Shown here: positions 7,073 to 10,315 of the stretch, in pieces
Numbering within the stretch: position 1 is the first letter of the stretch
How the letters are laid out: the number at the start of each line of letters is the position of its first letter
NCBI GenBank assembly: GCA_028288775.1
Contig: JAQGHP010000034.1
Span: 1-10,315, forward strand
Source: Phycisphaerales bacterium
GTDB lineage: Bacteria > Planctomycetota > Phycisphaerae > Tepidisphaerales > Tepidisphaeraceae
Reading direction: 5' to 3'
Length of the DNA stretch: 10,315 bases
Notes under the pieces: generated by a model
Told to the model about the DNA's origin: nothing
Database searches by the model: none
The model's input: only the letters and a program-made list of their open reading frames with translations
Made by a program: the position numbers and the translations under genes

Positions 7073-7101
7073 AGTTTAGCCGCACCGGCTAAACCCGTCA
7101 A
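7073..7101 (-). promoter_or_regulatory. Promoter with overlapping operator-like inverted repeat for the PIN operon
   Basis: On the minus strand, TTGACG (7101-7096) and TAAACT (7078-7073) are separated by exactly 17 bases, matching 5/6 and 4/6 of the sigma70-type consensus. A perfect 8-bp inverted repeat, GTTTAGCC (7074-7081) with GGCTAAAC (7087-7094), covers most of the spacer and the -10. A protein bound there would block RNA polymerase, the usual arrangement for toxin-antitoxin autoregulation. Expected transcription start is near 7064-7067. The rest of the 7066-7282 spacer shows nothing I can name. Confidence 0.6.
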
Positions 7102-7282
7102 GGCAATTAGGCCAATTTTTAGCCGCATCGGATTAATATCGGCGCATATGAGGTTTTTGCTCAATTCCACCGGTCCACTTGGAAAAGCGACTTGGTTAAA
7201 GATGAGGCAAAAGCAACAGTCTGGCGTCATCGACGGATGAGGTTGTCGCCTCGACTGACAACTGACCAGGGACAAATGACAT

Positions 7283-8473
7283 TCACCGCAGCCGCGTATC
7301 GCTGTTGCTGATCCCGCGGAGGGCGAGGTTCAGGGCGTCCACGTTGCTCGCCAGGCGCTTGGCTTCGGAGACGTCGATGATCTGCTTTTGGAACAGCTCC
7401 GTCAGGTGCTGGTCGAAGCTCTGGCTGCCGGACTCGCGGTTGCCGACGCAGGCTTTGAGCTTCTCGAATTCGCCGTCGAGGATGTACTTGCGCACCAGCG
7501 GGGTGGCCATCATGATCTCGACGACCGGGATGCGTCCCTTGCCGTCGCGGCGTTTGGCGAGGCGCTGCGTCAGCACCGCGACAAGGTTCAGGCCCAGCTG
7601 CGTCTGCTGGAGTTCCTTCTGGTCGGAGTGGAACAGCGAGACCATGCGCTCGATGGTCATCGGGGCGTTGGTGGCGTGGACGGTGGTGAAGACCAGGTGG
7701 CCGGTGTCGGCGGCGCGGAGGGCGGTGGTCAGCGAGAAGCTGTCGCGAATTTCGCCGATGAGGATCGTGTCGGGGTCCTGCCGCATCATCGCGCGGAGGG
7801 CGTATTCGTAGCTCTCGGAATCGCTGCCGACTTCCACCTGGCTCACCAGGCTCTTGGCGTTCTCGTGCTGGTACTCGACCGGATCCTCGACCGTGATGAT
7901 CCGCTCGTTGCGCGTGCGATTGATCTTGCCGATGATCGCGGCGAGCGTGGTCGATTTGCCCGAGCCGGTGGTGCCCGAGACGATGATGATGCCGCGGTGA
8001 TGGTCGGAGAGGCCTTCGACTTGGGGCGGGAGGCTCAGGTCGGCGAAGTTGGGGATCTTGGCGACGATCCGCCGCATGACGATCGCGTAGCGCTCACGGC
8101 TATGAAAGATGTTCACGCGGAACCGCGCGCTCTTGTCGGGCATGGGGAAGGCGATGTCCACCGAGCCCTTGTGCTCGAGGAGGTCGCGCTTTTCCTGCGG
8201 GTCGGCCTGGGCGGCCATGATGTTGTCCACGTACTCCTTCATCAATTCATCCGGCGGGGGCGCGCAGTCGAGGAAGCGGGCACGGCCGTCCACGCGGATC
8301 ATGGGGATGGAGCCCGTCTGCAGGTGTACGTCCGAGCCGTTGATCTTGATGCAGGTGCGGAGGTAATCGATCAGCGCGAGCTTGCGCTCCTCGATGTGAA
8401 TGTGCGGCTGGGCGGTGTCGCGGTCAATGTCGGCGTTCTCTACGGCCTGGCCGATCTTCGATTCGATGGTCAT
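7283..8473 (-). CDS. pilT: PilT-family type IV pilus retraction ATPase
   Basis: A 396-residue secretion-ATPase-superfamily protein. The N-terminal PAS-like domain contains GSDVHLQTGSIPMIRVDG (46-63), as in PilT. The RecA-like domain has Walker A SGTTGSGKST (166-175, Lys173), the Asp box ITVEDPVEY (193-201), Walker B ILIGEIRD (Glu241) and the His box HLVFTTVHATNA (His259, His266). LVRKYILDG in the C-terminal part corresponds to the AIRNLIRE region of PilT. PilT hexamers hydrolyse ATP at the inner membrane to depolymerise and retract pili, driving twitching, attachment and DNA uptake. There is no zinc-binding CxxC pair as in PilB/GspE, which supports PilT rather than an assembly ATPase; a PilU-like paralogue is an alternative. 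No other pilus gene is adjacent. The ATG at 8473 has GAGGA (8482-8486) eight bases upstream and a good promoter at 8521-8549. Confidence 0.93.
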   Translation of the reverse strand: MTIESKIGQAVENADIDRDTAQPHIHIEERKLALIDYLRTCIKINGSDVHLQTGSIPMIRVDGRARFLDCAPPPDELMKEYVDNIMAAQADPQEKRDLLEHKGSVDIAFPMPDKSARFRVNIFHSRERYAIVMRRIVAKIPNFADLSLPPQVEGLSDHHRGIIIVSGTTGSGKSTTLAAIIGKINRTRNERIITVEDPVEYQHENAKSLVSQVEVGSDSESYEYALRAMMRQDPDTILIGEIRDSFSLTTALRAADTGHLVFTTVHATNAPMTIERMVSLFHSDQKELQQTQLGLNLVAVLTQRLAKRRDGKGRIPVVEIMMATPLVRKYILDGEFEKLKACVGNRESGSQSFDQHLTELFQKQIIDVSEAKRLASNVDALNLALRGISNSDTRLR

Positions 8474-8520
8474 GAGGCGGGTCCTCGTGCGAGTCCTCGG
8501 GTGTGGAACAACGGCAGAGG

Positions 8521-8549
8521 ATTATCCGCACGAAAGATGAGTTTGGCAA
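8521..8549 (-). promoter_or_regulatory. Promoter of the pilT gene
   Basis: On the minus strand, TTGCCA (8549-8544) and GATAAT (8526-8521) are 17 bases apart; each matches 5/6 of the sigma70-type -35 and -10. This predicts a start of transcription near 8514 and a leader of about 40 bases containing the GAGGA ribosome-binding site. It lies directly after the terminator of the beta-helix gene, so pilT is probably its own transcription unit. Confidence 0.65.
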
Positions 8550-8552
8550 CGG

Positions 8553-8595
8553 AAAAGGCGACCCGCCCATGCCACCCACGGCACGGGCAGGCGCC
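8553..8595 (-). terminator. Rho-independent terminator of the beta-helix/CBM6 gene
   Basis: On the minus strand, 16 bases (8595-8580, GGCGCCTGCCCGTGCC) pair with 17 bases (8573-8557, GGCATGGGCGGGTCGCC). There is a single bulged T and two G-T wobbles around a 6-base loop, followed immediately by TTTT (8556-8553). It starts 11 bases after the TAA at 8607. The descending arm with its preceding bases reads GTGGCATGGGCG, the same word as the left end of the repeat at 4230, so the terminator may be built from a copy of that repeat. Confidence 0.78.
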
Positions 8596-8606
8596 GGATT
8601 GATTTC

Positions 8607-10315
8607 TTACGCGAATTGAAGCCAGGAAAGATTGGCGACGCCCGGAAGCGCCCCCTTGAAAACGAGGTAAACCGTCTGCACGCCCTTGAGGCCCGTGACG
8701 GCCGCGGATTGGCTGGTGTACTTGTTCCATGCACCGGTGACGGCGATGTTGATCGTGCCGAGCAAAGTGCCGGTGGGACTGCCCAGATGAACTTCGAGTT
8801 TGCCGTTGGCATTCATCGCGGCCAGGCCGGCAGTCAGCTTGCTGACGCCCGTGCCGAAGTCGAGCTTGTAGGAGACCCAGCTATTGTTGTAGGCGTAGCC
8901 GACGCCGCCATAGTTGTCGACCTTCACGTTGGAGAAGCTGGTGTAGCTGACGGCCTTCACGAGCGTCTTGGCGCTGGGCGCGGTGACGGGGACGGGGGTG
9001 GGCGTGGGGGTTGGTGTCGGCGTTGGACTGGGCGGCGGCAAGGTGATAACTGGAGTCCCGGATGCGCCCGAGGAAAAGTCACCCGCGCCTGCCGAGCCGG
9101 CGCCGCTGGAGGAATAATAGTTGTTCGTGACGGAGGCCCCGGCGGTGAAGACGGCGCGGTTGAGCAGGATGTTGTTATAGATCTTCGTGGCGTTCCAGTT
9201 GCCCTGCTGGTTGGTGTTGATGCTGAGGAGGGTCGCGCCCAGCGTGTTGTTATAGATATTGTTGTAGTTGCAGGTGTAGTTCATCTTCAGGCCGTAGTCC
9301 ACGTTCCAGGTGATATTGTTGTGGACGTTCCAGCCGCTGGAATTGTTGTCGAGGAAGAGGGCGGTTTGCCCGTACCCGCCGCTGTGCATGTTGTAGATCT
9401 GGTTGTAGGCGATGACCGAGCCCTGGCCATTGATGCCCTCGGTGTAGACGCCGCCGGCCTCGGTGGTTTGCAGCCCCACGTCGTGGATCGTGTTGTAGGT
9501 GATCGTGGTGTGCGGGACCTCGGCGACGATGCCGTGGCGGCCGGCATTATAGATGGTGTTGTGATCGACGGTCACGCCCGCCACCAGCACGCGGATCGCG
9601 CCGACGTTCGAGCCGACATAATCGACGTCGTGAATGACGTTGTTCTTGATGAGGCTTCCGCCGCCGCTCACTTCGATGCCGTCGCCGGAGCTGAAGGCGA
9701 TCGTGCTGTTCTCGACGATGCTGTTGGCCCCTTTGACCAAGATGCCGAACGTGGGCGGCAGCCACCACGCGGTCGGGGCGAGAGTCTGCTCGCTGGGGTA
9801 GAGGGCGGTGATGCCGTTGACGACCATGTGGCTCGTGGTGGCGGTCGAGCTGATGGTCGCAGCAAACAGGTTCACGTGATTGATCGTGATGTCGTGGACG
9901 TTATTCAGATTGAATGCGTAGAGGCGATGCTTGGCTTCGACGTCATGGTTGGCGGGGTTGTCGCTGCCGGGGGTCATGATGTAGAGCTTGCCGCTCGGGT
10001 CGCGGTACCACTCGCCGGGGGCGTCGAGGGCCTGGAACTTTCCGAACAAGTAAAACGGGTTGCCGGCCTTGGGGACGGCGTAGCCGCTGTGCCAGACGTA
10101 GCTGATGGTGATGCTGCCGGGCGAGGAGGACGTGACGGTGCCCGTCTGGTCTTCCCAGCCCTGGCCGGGGGCCATGTGGATGGTCGCGCCTTTCCAGTAA
10201 TTTGCGGGCTGGTTGAGGCTCGAATTATAGATCGTGTTGCCGCTGACCGACTGCATCGGGGCGTTCACGGGGTGGGAAGGGTCGGCGATGTTGGTGTTGG
10301 GCCAGCGGGCTTCGG
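8607..10315 (-). CDS. Secreted right-handed beta-helix protein with C-terminal CBM6-like domain (5' end beyond window)
   Basis: The frame is open to the right edge; a GTG at 10268 is not the real start, because family-like sequence (EARWPNTN) precedes it in frame. The missing part should include a signal peptide and the first coils. Numbering from 10268, residues ~100-380 are Asn- and Gly-rich repeats (GDGIEVSGGGSLIKNNVIHD, HNTIYNAGRHGIV, YNTIHDVG) typical of PbH1 coils of pectate-lyase-like parallel beta-helices. A Pro/Thr linker (about 408-430, PTPTPTPTPTP) joins a C-terminal domain of about 120 residues (SYTSFSNVKVDN...YNNSWVSYKLDFGTGVSKLTAG...GKLEVHLGSPTGTLLGTI...TVYLVFKG), a CBM6-like carbohydrate-binding fold. 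The likely role is polysaccharide binding, and possibly lyase or glycosidase action outside the cell; no catalytic residues can be assigned here. A strong terminator follows the stop. Confidence 0.88.
   Translation of the reverse strand, partial: EARWPNTNIADPSHPVNAPMQSVSGNTIYNSSLNQPANYWKGATIHMAPGQGWEDQTGTVTSSSPGSITISYVWHSGYAVPKAGNPFYLFGKFQALDAPGEWYRDPSGKLYIMTPGSDNPANHDVEAKHRLYAFNLNNVHDITINHVNLFAATISSTATTSHMVVNGITALYPSEQTLAPTAWWLPPTFGILVKGANSIVENSTIAFSSGDGIEVSGGGSLIKNNVIHDVDYVGSNVGAIRVLVAGVTVDHNTIYNAGRHGIVAEVPHTTITYNTIHDVGLQTTEAGGVYTEGINGQGSVIAYNQIYNMHSGGYGQTALFLDNNSSGWNVHNNITWNVDYGLKMNYTCNYNNIYNNTLGATLLSINTNQQGNWNATKIYNNILLNRAVFTAGASVTNNYYSSSGAGSAGAGDFSSGASGTPVITLPPPSPTPTPTPTPTPVPVTAPSAKTLVKAVSYTSFSNVKVDNYGGVGYAYNNSWVSYKLDFGTGVSKLTAGLAAMNANGKLEVHLGSPTGTLLGTINIAVTGAWNKYTSQSAAVTGLKGVQTVYLVFKGALPGVANLSWLQFA

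Noticed and set aside
7066..7275. N-terminal extension of the 303-residue gene to the first ATG at 7275
   Set aside because: The extra 70 codons are AT-rich, contain the promoter and operator repeat, and begin in a TTGTCAGTTGTC-like intergenic sequence; ATG 7065 or 7047 fits better.
7388..8602. A 404-residue open frame on the plus strand
   Set aside because: It is antisense to pilT; its composition (Val, Gly, Asp, Ala, His rich, with no fold pattern) is what a GC-rich gene produces on its complement, and pilT has all its motifs intact.

Overview
The window looks like a piece of a high-GC bacterial chromosome. The genes themselves point most plausibly to the Planctomycetota (Phycisphaerae-like) or a neighbouring lineage. 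This is inference, from a secreted beta-helix/CBM6 protein, PlsY, a PilT ATPase, weak Shine-Dalgarno use, and intergenic DNA packed with AATCCGAA, CACGAATG, CTCTGTGG and GTGGCA...TGCCAC palindromic repeats of the kind I associate with those genomes. No rRNA, tRNA or CRISPR array was seen.

Left part (1-2084, minus): one uninterrupted frame of about 694 codons that runs off the left edge. It encodes a restriction-endonuclease-like N-terminal domain followed by a STAND-type P-loop NTPase, in the style of the antiviral Avs (AVAST) proteins. Its C-terminal sensor lies outside the window. It is the most interesting gene here, and because it has no stop codon inside the window it is easy to miss: only antisense shadow frames are closed in that region. 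A 509-bp divergent spacer (2085-2593) holds a large perfect palindromic element.

Centre: an AMP-forming acyl-CoA-synthetase-like enzyme (2594-4081, plus) converges on a membrane-anchored thioredoxin-fold protein (4405-4827, minus). The space between them is a mosaic of inverted repeats. Further right on the minus strand come PlsY (5036-5698, phospholipid synthesis), a PIN-domain toxin-like nuclease (5753-6157), and a 303-residue unknown protein (6154-7065) whose stop codon overlaps the PIN start codon (GTGA). Upstream of that pair I see a near-consensus promoter (TTGACG-17-TAAACT) with a perfect 8-bp inverted repeat lying across the spacer and -10. This is the layout of an autoregulated toxin-antitoxin operon, although the partner is far larger than a normal antitoxin.

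Right part (minus): a PilT-family retraction ATPase (7283-8473) with its own good promoter (TTGCCA-17-GATAAT) and SD, then a terminator hairpin, then the 3' part of a secreted parallel beta-helix protein with a Pro/Thr linker and a C-terminal CBM6-like domain (8607 to beyond the right edge).
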